From positions 231,388-295,387 of the forward strand of contig CAVSID010000006.1 in the NCBI GenBank assembly GCA_963727915.1: a DNA stretch of 64,000 nucleotides, in the 5' to 3' direction. How positions within the stretch are numbered: position 1 is the first letter of the stretch; every line of letters begins with the position of its first letter. This document shows, piece after piece, positions 45,471 to 54,740 of the stretch. A program made the position numbers and the translations under genes. The stretch comes from CAWAND01 sp963727915. GTDB taxonomy: Bacteria > Chloroflexota > Anaerolineae > Anaerolineales > E44-bin32. Below the pieces are notes generated by a model, which was given only the letters and a program-made list of their open reading frames with translations, was not told where the DNA came from and searched no databases.

Positions 45471-46201
45471 CGTGCCCTCCTCATGGAAGAACCTTTCTTT
45501 GGGGACACGTACACTTTCGAGCTGGAGTTTGCAGGACGGCAACGCGGGACAAAGTGTATCTGCGCGGAATGAGGGGGATGGGCCCTCGGCCTTCCTCGGC
45601 ATACTCAGGCCCCGAGTTGGCCTCATGCGTGCCGCTCGTAATCCCTATCTTACCACCCTACAACACGTAGACAGAAATCTAGCAACTTTGCTTGTCTTCC
45701 TGAGGGGACAAACAACGGATGGATCGCGGAAAGCCCTTGGCGGCATGCATGGACCTCCGAAGCAGTCCAAGGGTCCTGAAGACCGCCTGGGGGTTCCATT
45801 TGTGACGCACATCATAGATGGGATCTGGCCGTCGCCTTCCAGATTACGTTCTTGAACCAATGACGTGAAAGGATTCCTGGCAGGAAGAAGTAGCGGAGCG
45901 TCCTCGAATCCTCTCGAGGAGAATGGATAGCGCGGGCAGTTCGAGGTCCAAGCTTCATGGCAAATCCGGACGGCGCCGGGAAGCTTCTGATCACATGGAA
46001 CCATAGCCCCATACCGCGGATTCACTATAATGAGAGGCGTGAGGCGTTCTGATCGGACGATTTGCCATGAGGAGCCTGAGAGACTCGTCGACTGCGATCT
46101 GGCCGATGGGGCAGGGCTGACACAAGTCCACGCTTCCGGCCCAGCTCCAGTCTGGGACCTGGGGTCCCCATGGCCAACTTGCCAGGCATGAGGACACAGC
46201 C
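45471..46201. other. Divergent intergenic region
   Basis: No credible gene. A consensus TATAAT at 46026-46031 could be the -10 of the histidine kinase operon (leader about 165 nt), but a good -35 is missing. Confidence 0.45.
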
Positions 46202-47764
46202 ATGAACCCTCAGCCGGATCGCCCGGCGGACGAAGGTGAGCAGGGGGGGTATGCCAGCATTTTCAATTCCGCAGCTGACGGGCTGATCATCGCCGACATT
46301 GAGAGCGGTGCCGTGGTCGAGGCCAATCCCGCAGCCTGCGCCATGCACGGCTGGCCGCGCCACGAATTCATCGGGCTCCTCCCGGAAGACTACCTTCACC
46401 CCGACAGCCTGCACCCATTCAAGAACAAGATCGGGGGCCGTCGCTACGGCTCCCTGGCCGACAGCCCCGTGCGGCACCGGCGCCGGGACGGCTCGACTTT
46501 CTACGCAGAATGGCACGGGGCTGAATTCAACTATCAGGGCCGACCCTGCCTGCTCGGCGTCGTCCGCGATGTCAGCCAACGCATGGATGCCGAAGTTCTT
46601 CTTCAGCAGCGGGGAGGCGCGCGCGCCAACGAAAACGCCATGCTGCTCGAGATTTCCCAGACCCTGGCCTCCACTTTGGAACCTCGACCGGGCCTGATCC
46701 TCGACCAGCTTGGATTGCTCATCAGATACACCCATGCAGGGCTCTTCATGTTACAGGAGTCGGCCGTGGTTGCCGCGGCCGTGCGAGGCACGGATCAACC
46801 TGAGGCGGCATTGTCCCAAGACATCTGGCATGGCAGCCAGGCCACGATGGAGGCACTGTTCGAGGGGCGTTACCCCATCCGCATTCAGGATGTTTGGGGG
46901 TCTGAGCCTTCGGCTGAGCTCCTTCGCAGTCTTTTCGGGGACGATCCGGCCGGCATATTGGAAGACATACACTCCTGGATGTGGGTGCCGCTGGCGGTCA
47001 GGAATCGCCTGCTCGGTGGCATCGGTCTCGCTCACGCCGAACGCGATTACTTCACGCCGCACCTGGCAAGCTTGGCGATGACCGTTGCCAACCATGCGGC
47101 CGTAACCATGGCCAACGCCGAGTTGTATGAGCGTGCCCAAAGCCTGGCCGCGCTCCAGGAACGTCAGCGCCTCGCTCGCAACCTGCACGATGCCGTCAAT
47201 CAGTCGCTCTTTTCTGCCGGGCTGATTGCCGAAGTCCTGCCGCGCCTGTGGGAGCGAGATCAGGATGATGCCCGCCGCGCACTTAAGGACTTGCGCCGCC
47301 TAACCCGCGGAGCACAAGCGGAGATGCGGGGCCTGCTGGCGGAGCTGCGCCCCAGCACGCTGACCGACACCGAGTTGGGAGACTTGCTGCGCCTGTTGGG
47401 CAACGCCTTCACTGGACGAACGAACACGCCGGTGTCGGTGACAGTCAGCGGCGGCGGAAGGCTGCCGACTGAGGCGCATGTTGCCCTCTACCGCATTTGC
47501 CAAGAGGCCATGAACAATGTTGCCAAACACGCCGGCGCCACTCAAGTGGAAATCGACGTGCGCCATGCGCCGGATGGCCTCGTGCTGCAGGTGCGTGATA
47601 ATGGCCGCGGGTTTGACACGTCTGAACTGGCAGCCTCGGGTCACTACGGCCTGAGCATGATGCGGGAGCGTGCCGAAGCGGCCGGCGCAAGCCTGACTAT
47701 TGTCAGCCAGGAGGGCCAGGGCACCGTGCTAACCGTCCGGTGGGGCGGGCAGGAGGATTCATGA
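46202..47764 (+). CDS. PAS-GAF histidine kinase of the NarX/DesK type
   Basis: A 520-residue cytoplasmic sensor kinase. PAS domain about 15-130 (IFNSAADGLIIADIESGAVV). GAF-like domain about 150-310. HisKA_3 with phospho-acceptor H329 in ERQRLARNLHDAVNQSLFSA. ATPase end with YRICQEAMNNVAKHAGATQV (N box), VRDNGRGFDTS (G1) and HYGLSMMRERAEAAGA (G2). No membrane segments. Its stop overlaps the start of the response regulator (ATGA), so the two are a coupled pair. Confidence 0.92.
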   Translation: MNPQPDRPADEGEQGGYASIFNSAADGLIIADIESGAVVEANPAACAMHGWPRHEFIGLLPEDYLHPDSLHPFKNKIGGRRYGSLADSPVRHRRRDGSTFYAEWHGAEFNYQGRPCLLGVVRDVSQRMDAEVLLQQRGGARANENAMLLEISQTLASTLEPRPGLILDQLGLLIRYTHAGLFMLQESAVVAAAVRGTDQPEAALSQDIWHGSQATMEALFEGRYPIRIQDVWGSEPSAELLRSLFGDDPAGILEDIHSWMWVPLAVRNRLLGGIGLAHAERDYFTPHLASLAMTVANHAAVTMANAELYERAQSLAALQERQRLARNLHDAVNQSLFSAGLIAEVLPRLWERDQDDARRALKDLRRLTRGAQAEMRGLLAELRPSTLTDTELGDLLRLLGNAFTGRTNTPVSVTVSGGGRLPTEAHVALYRICQEAMNNVAKHAGATQVEIDVRHAPDGLVLQVRDNGRGFDTSELAASGHYGLSMMRERAEAAGASLTIVSQEGQGTVLTVRWGGQEDS

Positions 47765-48408
47765 GCGACGCCTCATCTCAGCCCATTCGCGTGATGTTGG
47801 TTGACGACCACACGATGGTCCGCCAAGGGCTGACGACCTTCTTGAAGGTCTATGACGACCTGGAGTTGGCCGGCGAAGCCAGCACAGGGGAGGCCGCCGT
47901 CAGGCTCTGTCCCGAGGTCCGGCCCGACGTCATCTTGATGGACCTGATGCTTCCGGACATGGATGGGGCGACGGCGACCCGCGCCATCCGCCAGCAGTCT
48001 CCCCAGGTCGAGGTCATTGCGCTAACCAGTTACAAAGAGCCGGACATGATCAAGAATGCTCTGGAAGCCGGCGCTATCGGCTATTTGCTCAAGGACGTCT
48101 CTGCGGACGAGCTCGCCCATGCCATCCGTGCGGCGTATGCCGGGCGGGCGACCCTGTCTGCCGAGGCCACCCAGGTCATCGTCCGCGCCGCCGGCCAGCC
48201 CCCTGAGCCCGGCTTTGACCTTACCGTCCGCGAGCGTGAAGTGCTGGTCTTGTTGGTCGAAGGTCTGACCAATGATCAGATTGCCGCAAGACTGACCGTC
48301 AGCCCGTCCACCATCAAATCCCACGTCAGCAATATCCTCTCCAAACTCGGCGTTGCCAGCCGCACCGAAGCCGTGACCCTCGCCTTGCGCCAGGGACTGG
48401 TCACGTAA
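47761..48408 (+). CDS. NarL/FixJ-family response regulator
   Basis: A 215-residue regulator with receiver acidic pair D15/D16 (MLVDDHTMVRQG), phosphoacceptor D61 (VILMDLMLPDMDG) and Lys in GYLLKDVSADEL. The C-terminal LuxR-type helix-turn-helix is FDLTVREREVLVLLVEGLTN and STIKSHVSNILSKLGVASRT. AGGAGGATTC precedes ATG 47761, which overlaps the kinase stop. Partner of the upstream kinase. Confidence 0.94.
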   Translation: MSDASSQPIRVMLVDDHTMVRQGLTTFLKVYDDLELAGEASTGEAAVRLCPEVRPDVILMDLMLPDMDGATATRAIRQQSPQVEVIALTSYKEPDMIKNALEAGAIGYLLKDVSADELAHAIRAAYAGRATLSAEATQVIVRAAGQPPEPGFDLTVREREVLVLLVEGLTNDQIAARLTVSPSTIKSHVSNILSKLGVASRTEAVTLALRQGLVT

Positions 48409-48419
48409 CCCCGATTGCT

Positions 48420-48474
48420 ATCTCCCCCAAGTGGCGGAGGCAACGACTCCCCTATCTGTGGATGCACTTGGGGA
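48420..48474 (+). repeat. Repeated hairpin element, copy 1
   Basis: TCTCCCCCAAGTGGCGGAGG, then GCAACGACTCCCC and GGATGCACTTGGGGA, closely resembles 52343-52397. A hairpin CTCCCCC/GGCGGAG forms, here with one mismatch. It lies 11 nt after the response regulator and about 90 bp before the PAS protein. Confidence 0.65.
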
Positions 48475-48560
48475 ATGCCTTCAATACAATGAGATACTAC
48501 TGTTTGTCTATTTTCCTGGTGCCGGCCAGGTGAGGGAGGACAGAGAGAAGGTGGGGGTCT

Positions 48561-50081
48561 ATGGCTACTTCCCTAAGGACACCAAGAATACGCAAGAAAC
48601 TCTCCCCGAAGGATTTGGAGATCCGCTATCGCCGCCTCTTTGAATTGGCCCAGGATGGGATTTTAATCCTCAATGCCGAGACGGGGCTGATCGATGACGT
48701 CAACCCGTTCTTGACAAAACTGCTGGGGTATACGCGCAAGGAGTTCTTCCAAAAGAAACTCTGGGAGGTTGGCGCATTCAGGGATGTTGAGGCCAGCAAG
48801 GAAACATTTGAGGAACTGCAAAGGACCAAGTACGTCCGCTATGACGATCTGCCGCTCAAAGCGAAGGACGGCAGGCTCATAAGTGTCGAATTCGTCAGCA
48901 ACGTCTATAGGGCGGGCTCCGAACGCGTGATTCAATGCAACATCCGTGACAATACCGCTCGCAAGCGGGCGGAAGAGCAGGTGCGCTACCAGTCCAGTCT
49001 GTTGGAGAACGTCAACGATGCCATCGTGGCCAGCGATGCTCAATTCGAGATAACGGTCTGGAACGAGGCAGCCGAGTCGCTCTATGGCTGGAAGGCGGAG
49101 GAAGTCCTCGGGCGGAATTTCATGGAGCTCCTCGAGGCCGAGTGGCCCGGAGCGGCGGCCGAGGACATGCAGCGCACGATTGCCGCCGCTGGGCACTGGT
49201 CCGGGGAAGCAACTCACCTTCGAAAAGATGGCACGCGGGTCGCCGTCGAGATCTCCAGCCGGGTGCTCCGCAATGAAGCTGGAAACATAACAAGTTACGT
49301 TAGCGTCAATCGCGACATCAGCCAGCGCAAGCGTTCCGAACACACACTGCGCCTGCAGGGCGAGGCTCTCAATGCGGCGGCCAACGCCATCATGATCACC
49401 AACACCGCCGGGGAGATTGAGTGGGTCAACCCGGCGTTCACCACCCTCACCGGCTTCACCGCTGAAGAAGCCCTTGGCAAGAGCCCGCGGGAATTGGTTC
49501 GGTCGGACGAACAAGATCAAGCGTTTTACAGAGAGCTATGGGACACCATCAACGCGGGGGAAATCTGGCACGGCGAACTCATCAATCGCCGCAAAGACGG
49601 AAGTCTCTATTCGGAACACCAGACGATCACTCCGGTAAGACACGACGACGGAAGGATCATGCACTTCATCGCCATCAAAGCCGATATTTCAGAGCGCAAG
49701 GCTGCCGAGGAGGCGCTGCTGGAATCCTACCTTCTCACCCAAGGGATTATCAATGCGCTCCCCGCCCTGATTTACTGGAAAGATCTCGATCTCAACTACC
49801 TGGGCTGCAATACGGAAAACGCCATCCTCGCGGGATTTACTGATCCATCGGAAGTCATCGGGAAAGATGATTACCAGATGTCGTGGGGTGAGCGTGCAGA
49901 AGAGTATCGCGCAAATGACCTCGAGGTCCTCGCCAGCGGCCTTCCTAAACTCAACATCGAAGAGATCATTGAGGGTGGCAAGACCAGCATTACAAGCAAG
50001 GTGCCCTTGCGGAACTCACAGGGCGAGATCATCGGCGTGCTCGGGTCGAGTACGGATATCTCGGATAGGAGTCCGGGCTAG
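48561..50081 (+). CDS. Multi-PAS sensor protein without output domain
   Basis: A 506-residue protein with four PAS/PAC units: about 20-135 (RYRRLFELAQDGILILNAET), 140-265 (SSLLENVNDAIVASDAQFEI), 268-390 (GEALNAAANAIMITNTAGEI) and 395-503 (ITQ-type unit with INALPALIYWKDLDLNYLGC). No kinase, cyclase or helix-turn-helix follows. The next frame (GAF/HD-GYP) starts with GTG exactly at its end, so the two may be coupled, or a single longer protein split by an indel. Confidence 0.85.
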   Translation: MATSLRTPRIRKKLSPKDLEIRYRRLFELAQDGILILNAETGLIDDVNPFLTKLLGYTRKEFFQKKLWEVGAFRDVEASKETFEELQRTKYVRYDDLPLKAKDGRLISVEFVSNVYRAGSERVIQCNIRDNTARKRAEEQVRYQSSLLENVNDAIVASDAQFEITVWNEAAESLYGWKAEEVLGRNFMELLEAEWPGAAAEDMQRTIAAAGHWSGEATHLRKDGTRVAVEISSRVLRNEAGNITSYVSVNRDISQRKRSEHTLRLQGEALNAAANAIMITNTAGEIEWVNPAFTTLTGFTAEEALGKSPRELVRSDEQDQAFYRELWDTINAGEIWHGELINRRKDGSLYSEHQTITPVRHDDGRIMHFIAIKADISERKAAEEALLESYLLTQGIINALPALIYWKDLDLNYLGCNTENAILAGFTDPSEVIGKDDYQMSWGERAEEYRANDLEVLASGLPKLNIEEIIEGGKTSITSKVPLRNSQGEIIGVLGSSTDISDRSPG

Positions 50082-51308
50082 TGACGAGGATCCAACGCCA
50101 AATTGAACACCTCAGCGCTTTGAGGCGAATCGACCAAGTCATCGCATCCAACTTTGATTTGGAGTTTTCCCTTTCAGAGATTCTTGCCCAGGTAACAAGA
50201 GAGCTTGAGGTTGATGCGGCGGACATCTTGCTGCTGAATCCCGTCTCGAACGTTCTGGAATGCGCGGCCGACTTCGGTTTCCGCACAGGCGACGGGGCGA
50301 GGACGGAAAGTCCCCATGTCGGACAGCTATGGCGGCCGCGCTGCAATGGAGCGCCAACTTGTCCAGATTCCGGACCTCAGTCAGGACTCCAGCAATCCGC
50401 TATTGGCGGAAGACCTTTGCGGGGGAAGGGCTCGTCTGTTACTACGGGCTGCCTCTGATAGCCAAAGGCAGGGTGCTGGGTGTGCTCGAGGTTTTCCACC
50501 GCAGCCCACTAGATCCCGATCAGGAATGGTTTGATTTCTTCAAGTCCTTGGCCGGGCAAGCGGCGATTGCGATTGAAAACAGCATGCTTTTTCAGGGCAT
50601 AGAACGCTCCAACTTGGAGCTGGCCTGGCCTACAATGCCACGATTGAAGGCTGGTCACGCGCCCTCGATATGCGCGACAAGGAGACTGAAGGGCATACAC
50701 TCCGCGTGACAGAGATGATTTGAAACTTGCACGTGCGGCGGGCTTGAACGAATGTGGAAATGGCCAATGCGCGCTGGGGGGCGCTCCTTCACGACATTGG
50801 CAAGATGGGTGTTCCGGACGAGATTTTGCTCAAACCCGGGCCTTTGACAGATGAGGAATGGGTGAAGATGAAGAAGCACCCAACATTCGCCTACGAACTG
50901 CTCTATCCCATCCGTTACCTGCGACTGGCGCTGGATATTCCCTACTGCCACCATGAAAAGTGGGACGGGAGCGGCTACCCACGCGGGCTAAAGGGGAACC
51001 AGATTCCCCTGGTGGCACGGATATTTGCAGTGGTGGACGTCTGGGATGCGCTGACCGCTGATCGCCCTTACCGCCCCGCATGGACAGCAGAGAAGGCGCG
51101 TCAGCACATCCTGACTTCGTCAGGAACCTCCTTTGATCCGGAGGTGGTGGATACGTTCATGCGGGTTTTTGCGTTGATGACGGAGCATCTTCCGATTGGC
51201 GGATGCAGTTGCTCCCCGGCCGACGGATGCAGCTGGGGGGTGTTCACAGATACGATAGTGTGTGGTTTTTTCGGTACCTTCCAGGCGCCGATCGTATCAG
51301 CAAATTGA
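50081..51308 (+). pseudogene. GAF and HD-GYP domain protein, frameshifted
   Basis: Starts VTRIQRQIEHLSALRRIDQV then FSLSEILAQVTRELEVDAAD (GAF). After a shift near 50310-50400, GLVCYYGLPLIAKGRVLGVL and SLAGQAAIAIENSMLFQGIE continue the GAF domain. After a shift near 50620, NATIEGWSRALDMRDKETEG HTLRVTEM enters the HD domain. After a shift near 50710, WGALLHDIGKMGVPDEILLK (HD) and CHHEKWDGSGYPRGLKGNQI with AVVDVWDALTADRPYR (GYP signature) follow. HD-GYP enzymes hydrolyse cyclic di-GMP. At least three shifts, so indel error or decay. Confidence 0.83.
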
Positions 51309-51321
51309 GGAGCTGTCGGCT

Positions 51322-52270
51322 ATGGTTCATGTTCAGAAACACACCGGCGAAAATGGCAATCTTTCAGAGCATGAGTCGGAGATTCGCTATCGCCGTCTCT
51401 TTGAGTTTGCACAAGATGGGATCTTGATCCTGGATGCCGAGACGGGGATGATTGAGGACGTCAACCCCTATTTGATCAATATGCTGGGCTATTCGCGCCA
51501 GGAATTCATCGAAAGGAAGCTCTGGGAAGTGGGCGCGTTCAAAGATGTCAAAGCCAGCAAGCGGGCTTTCCAGGCACTGCAGGACAACGAATACATCCGC
51601 TATGAAGATTTGCCGCTGAGAGCCAAAGATGGCCGGCTGATGCAGGTGGAGTTTGTCAGCAACGTGTACACGGCGGGCAGCGAGCGTGTGATTCAATGCA
51701 ACATCCGAGACGTCACGGAGAGGAATCAAACCAAGGCCGACTTACTGAGAAGCGAAGCTCATCTTCGAGAGCAATCCGTGCGGGACCATTTGACCGGGCT
51801 GTTCAACCGGCGTTATCTGGAGGAAACGCTCGATCGTGAGCTGCTGCGAGCCAGGCGTAACGGTTCCACCGTCGGCATCATTCTCATGGATGTTGACCAC
51901 TTCAAACAATTCAACGATCTCAGCGGCCACGCGGCAGGCGATGCGGTCTTGCGCGAATTGGGTAGCCTTCTGATTGCCAACGTCCGAGGAGAGGATATAC
52001 CCAGTCGATATGGCGGCGATGAGTTCACGATTGTTATGCCCGATGCCTCGCCTAAGGTAGCCAACCAACGAGCAGAGCTTACTCGTTCGCAGGGCAGGCA
52101 GGTTCCACATCCCGTTCGAAGGGCGAATATTGAAACCCGTCACACTCTCCTTCGGCGTGGCGGCCTTCCCAGAAAACGGGTCACCGAGCGGGCCCCTCTT
52201 GAAAGCCGCCGATAAGGCACTCTATCGAGCGAAACACGTAGGGCCGCGGACGGGCGATGGCGGCAAGTAA
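51322..52270 (+). CDS. PAS-GGDEF diguanylate cyclase, one frameshift
   Basis: PAS domain about 20-135 (RYRRLFEFAQDGILILDAET, nearly the same as the first PAS of the protein at 48561). GGDEF domain from about 150: DHLTGLFNRRYLEETLDREL, GIILMDVDHFKQFNDLSGHA, signature RYGGDEF. After about 52095 the frame shifts, and LKPVTLSFGVAAFPENGSPS with LLKAADKALYRAKHVG completes the domain to TAA 52270. No RxxD inhibitory site is obvious. It would synthesise cyclic di-GMP, opposing the adjacent HD-GYP enzyme. Confidence 0.87.
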
Positions 52271-52342
52271 GAAGTCCTCAGACTAAAACACTCTACAATC
52301 CCCCAGCACCCGGTCGCTGTCCATTCGCCATCAAGCCAGATT

Positions 52343-52397
52343 TCTCCCCCAAGTGGGGGAGGCAAAGTCTCCCCCGTCGATGGATGTGCTCAAGGGC
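52343..52397 (+). repeat. Repeated hairpin element, copy 2
   Basis: TCTCCCCCAAGTGGGGGAGG is a perfect CTCCCCC-AAGT-GGGGGAG hairpin, followed by CAAAGTCTCCCCC and GGATGTGCTCAAGGG. It corresponds to 48420-48474 and lies about 25 bp before the receiver gene. Confidence 0.7.
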
Positions 52398-52419
52398 CTT
52401 CTCTTAGTACTCTAGAACC

Positions 52420-52791
52420 ATGACACGCGTCTTCTTGGCCGATGCCAAACTCGTTGAGCGTTCTGCCCTGCGCCTGACGCTCCAGGATCTGAAGATGGAT
52501 CTGGCGGGCGAAGCAGCCGATTGGCCAACCACATTGGCACAGGCACCCCTCAGCCAGACGGACATGCTCTTGGTGGATTGGGATTTGCTTCCCAACGCGC
52601 CTAATTCCGCGCTGGCCGAGTTGCGCGAAGCTTGTCCGGCGGCGCTGGTGATCGTACTCATCAGTCAAATGGAGGCCCGTCAGCGGGCTGCCCTCTCCGC
52701 CGGCGCCGATGCGTTCATCAGCAAAGGTGATACGTCGGAACGCGTAGCCGAATACCTGCGCACCTTCGCCTCAAACGCGGCGATGAATTGA
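52420..52791 (+). CDS. Single-domain response regulator (receiver)
   Basis: A 123-residue CheY-like receiver: MTRVFLADAKLVERSALRLT, phosphoacceptor region DMLLVDWDLLP and Lys in GADAFISKGD. The N-terminal acidic pair is reduced to a single Asp. There is no output domain, so it probably acts through protein contacts with the neighbouring signalling proteins. No clear Shine-Dalgarno precedes ATG 52420. Confidence 0.78.
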   Translation: MTRVFLADAKLVERSALRLTLQDLKMDLAGEAADWPTTLAQAPLSQTDMLLVDWDLLPNAPNSALAELREACPAALVIVLISQMEARQRAALSAGADAFISKGDTSERVAEYLRTFASNAAMN

Positions 52792-52892
52792 TGACACCTG
52801 GCTGTTTGCTTGTTTCCGAAATACCGGCGCAATCTGCTGCCCCGAGCGCCGGCGCAAACTGGGACAGCTGCAAGGAATCACCGGAGGTGCCA

Positions 52893-52966
52893 ATGAAGGA
52901 CAAAGATGCGTAATGATCGACAAGACAACAAGCGCCAAGCCGTGCACCTCAATCACAAGACAATAG
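52893..52966 (+). other. Two tiny overlapping open frames before the GlsB-like gene
   Basis: A strong GGAGG precedes ATG 52893, which encodes only MKDKDA. Its TAA overlaps the ATG of a 17-codon frame (52913-52966, MIDKTTSAKPCTSITRQ). These may be leader peptides or chance. Confidence 0.3.
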
Positions 52967-52976
52967 GAGACAAACC

Positions 52977-53231
52977 ATGAATATCATCATCTATCTCGTC
53001 GCTGCGGCGATCATCGGTTGGGTGGCAAGTGAAATCATGCGCGACCGCTCGAGCCTGTTGATCAACATCGTGGTAGCCGTCGTGGGCGCCTTCCTGGCCG
53101 GCTACTTCCTCAGCCCGATTTTCCATGTCGGGACGATCAACGATGCCATCAACCTGCCCACGATGCTGGTGACGCTGCTGGGCGCCGTCATCGTGATCGC
53201 CATTGTCCATCTGCTCCGCCGCAGGGTGTAA
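52977..53231 (+). CDS. GlsB/YeaQ/YmgE-family stress response membrane protein
   Basis: An 84-residue membrane protein with three helices: IIIYLVAAAIIGWVASEIM, LINIVVAVVGAFLAGYFLSP and LVTLLGAVIVIAIVHLLRRR. It fits the transglycosylase-associated protein family, small inner-membrane proteins induced by stress. AGGAGACAAACC precedes ATG 52977. First of a run of short membrane proteins. Confidence 0.88.
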   Translation: MNIIIYLVAAAIIGWVASEIMRDRSSLLINIVVAVVGAFLAGYFLSPIFHVGTINDAINLPTMLVTLLGAVIVIAIVHLLRRRV

Positions 53232-53279
53232 GCCCAGTCACACCTAATACCTGGAACGCCTTTTTGGGGGTTTCCTTGA

Positions 53280-53305
53280 GCAGGGGTGCACAGGCGCACC
53301 CCTGC
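53280..53305 (+). terminator. Hairpin after the GlsB-like gene
   Basis: GCAGGGGTGC / GCACCCCTGC, a 10-bp perfect stem with a 6-nt loop. No U-tract follows, so it may act as a processing or partial termination site. Confidence 0.6.
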
Positions 53306-53331
53306 AGAATTGTCGGATTAACCCGTCGCGT

Positions 53332-53349
53332 TTGTGAAAATCGTCACAT
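53332..53349. promoter_or_regulatory. CRP/FNR-family-like palindrome TTGTGA-N6-TCACAT
   Basis: TGTGA (53333-53337) and TCACA (53344-53348) lie 20 bp before the start of the YggT-like gene. Same arms and spacing as the site at 9424-9441. Confidence 0.5.
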
Positions 53350-53367
53350 ATGGTTTTGGAGGTCGAA

Positions 53368-53778
53368 ATGACAGACAACAGTGTTTCAGAAGTCCGAATG
53401 ACTCAAAGGGAACCGGAACGAGAACGGCGCATCTTCACCTTCAAAGCGACCCAGCTGGTCTGGCTGCTGTTCGGACTCCTGGAGGCTATGCTGGCGCTGC
53501 GCGTTGCGTTGAAGCTGATCGCCGCCAACCCGGACAGCCCGATTGCCGCTTTCGTCTTCGGTTTCACCAGCCTCTTCCTTCTCCCCTTCGTGGGGTTGAC
53601 GGGAACGCCTTCGGCGGGCGGCATGGTGCTGGAAATCTCAACCGTGATTGCCATGGTGGTGTATGCCTTGATCGCCTGGGGGCTCGAACGAGTCATCTGG
53701 GTGATCTTCTTTCGCCCCAGTGCGCCCGTGGAAGGCGTCACCAGAACGACAACCACCGATCATCACACCCAAATGTAA
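53368..53778 (+). CDS. YggT-like membrane protein
   Basis: A 136-residue protein. A charged N-terminal tail (about 1-25) precedes two or three helices: TQLVWLLFGLLEAMLALRVA, FVFGFTSLFLLPFVG and STVIAMVVYALIAWGLERVI. The LVWLLFGLLEALLALRVxLKLxxANP pattern is that of YGGT-domain proteins. GGAGGTCGAA precedes ATG 53368. Confidence 0.75.
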   Translation: MTDNSVSEVRMTQREPERERRIFTFKATQLVWLLFGLLEAMLALRVALKLIAANPDSPIAAFVFGFTSLFLLPFVGLTGTPSAGGMVLEISTVIAMVVYALIAWGLERVIWVIFFRPSAPVEGVTRTTTTDHHTQM

Positions 53779-53797
53779 GAGAAGATGAGGGATCGGG

Positions 53798-53986
53798 ATG
53801 AGACTTGCGGTTGACCATTACGAATCGAATGCAGAAGGAATTCAGCCGGAGCTGCCCTTTTTGTCGGCTTTGGTCCGAACAGTTGTAGTGAGGGCCATCA
53901 GATGGCTGATCGAGCTCGCTACCCTTACTGAAACCGACCAATTGGAGGCTGGCATCTTCCTGGGCGGCGAGGGGCGAGACCGATAG
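53798..53986 (+). CDS. Small hypothetical protein
   Basis: A 62-residue frame, MRLAVDHYESNAEGIQPELP..., with one hydrophobic helix (FLSALVRTVVVRAIRWLIEL). A weak GAGGGATCGGG precedes the ATG. No family recognised; it could be chance but sits in a tight run of small genes. Confidence 0.4.
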   Translation: MRLAVDHYESNAEGIQPELPFLSALVRTVVVRAIRWLIELATLTETDQLEAGIFLGGEGRDR

Positions 53987-54115
53987 CGCAGGGTCACTCG
54001 GCGTGCAAGTGTGGGATCTTCGTTCTCGCGCGGCACGCCGTCTGACCTCCCGGCAAGTCAACAGGCATGGTTCCGAGCATCACAGACAACAAGATCAATG
54101 GAGGACATAGACAAC

Positions 54116-54436
54116 ATGAATAAGACAGTGAGCGTTTTGGCCGGCATGCTGATTGGTGGGCTGGCCGGCGCAGGAGCGATGCTTCTGTTGGCGCCCCAAT
54201 CGGGTGAGAAGACACGAGCTCTGATCCAGCTCAAGAGCGTCGAATTGCGGGATCGGACAACCGATGTGGTTGACCAAGCCCTGGCCCAGGCTCGGACCGA
54301 CTCTCAAGAGATTGCGAGTGAGGTTCGGGAGAGGGCCGGCCAGCTCAAGCAGTTCGGACAGGACAAGCTCGTGGCCGGGATGGATCGTGCGTCGTCGGTT
54401 CTTGAAGCTGGAAAAGTAGCCGTCAGGGACGCCTGA
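54116..54436 (+). CDS. YtxH-like protein
   Basis: A 106-residue protein. One glycine-rich membrane helix at the start (VSVLAGMLIGGLAGAGAMLL) ends in LAPQSGEKTRALIQ, the YtxH-family signature. A long helical, coiled-coil tail of charged residues follows. GGAGG lies 11 nt before ATG 54116. Family members are linked to general stress; function unknown. Confidence 0.8.
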   Translation: MNKTVSVLAGMLIGGLAGAGAMLLLAPQSGEKTRALIQLKSVELRDRTTDVVDQALAQARTDSQEIASEVRERAGQLKQFGQDKLVAGMDRASSVLEAGKVAVRDA

Positions 54437-54524
54437 CCGAGAAGGCCCTTGATCAGCATGGCTGCGGGCGCTTAGTGACCCGGCGCCCGCAGCATTCCCG
54501 TCACATCGAGGAGGGATCATCAAC

Positions 54525-54674
54525 ATGAGGTTCACCCGAAACATCGGCATGCTCCTGCTGGCCATCTTCCTGATTGCATGGGGTCTGGTACAGCTTCTCG
54601 GAATTGGCGGCCTGGGCGTGATCCTGGCGATCATCGCCATCGCCGCCGGCATCTTCATCCTTCTCGGCCGATAG
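54525..54674 (+). CDS. Small membrane protein, 49 residues
   Basis: Two helices, IGMLLLAIFLIAWGLVQLL and GLGVILAIIAIAAGIFILLG, ending in Arg. GAGGAGGG precedes ATG 54525 by about 8 nt. The layout resembles short DUF-type two-helix membrane proteins common near stress genes. Confidence 0.72.
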   Translation: MRFTRNIGMLLLAIFLIAWGLVQLLGIGGLGVILAIIAIAAGIFILLGR

Positions 54675-54740
54675 GGAGATTGAACGTAATCCTATCGACT
54701 TGTCAACCCGGATCTTGAGAGTTTAAAAAGGAGCAATCGA

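Noticed and set aside
46025..46735. Minus-strand frame of 236 codons
   Set aside because: Antisense of the histidine kinase start; no ribosome site or recognisable domain.
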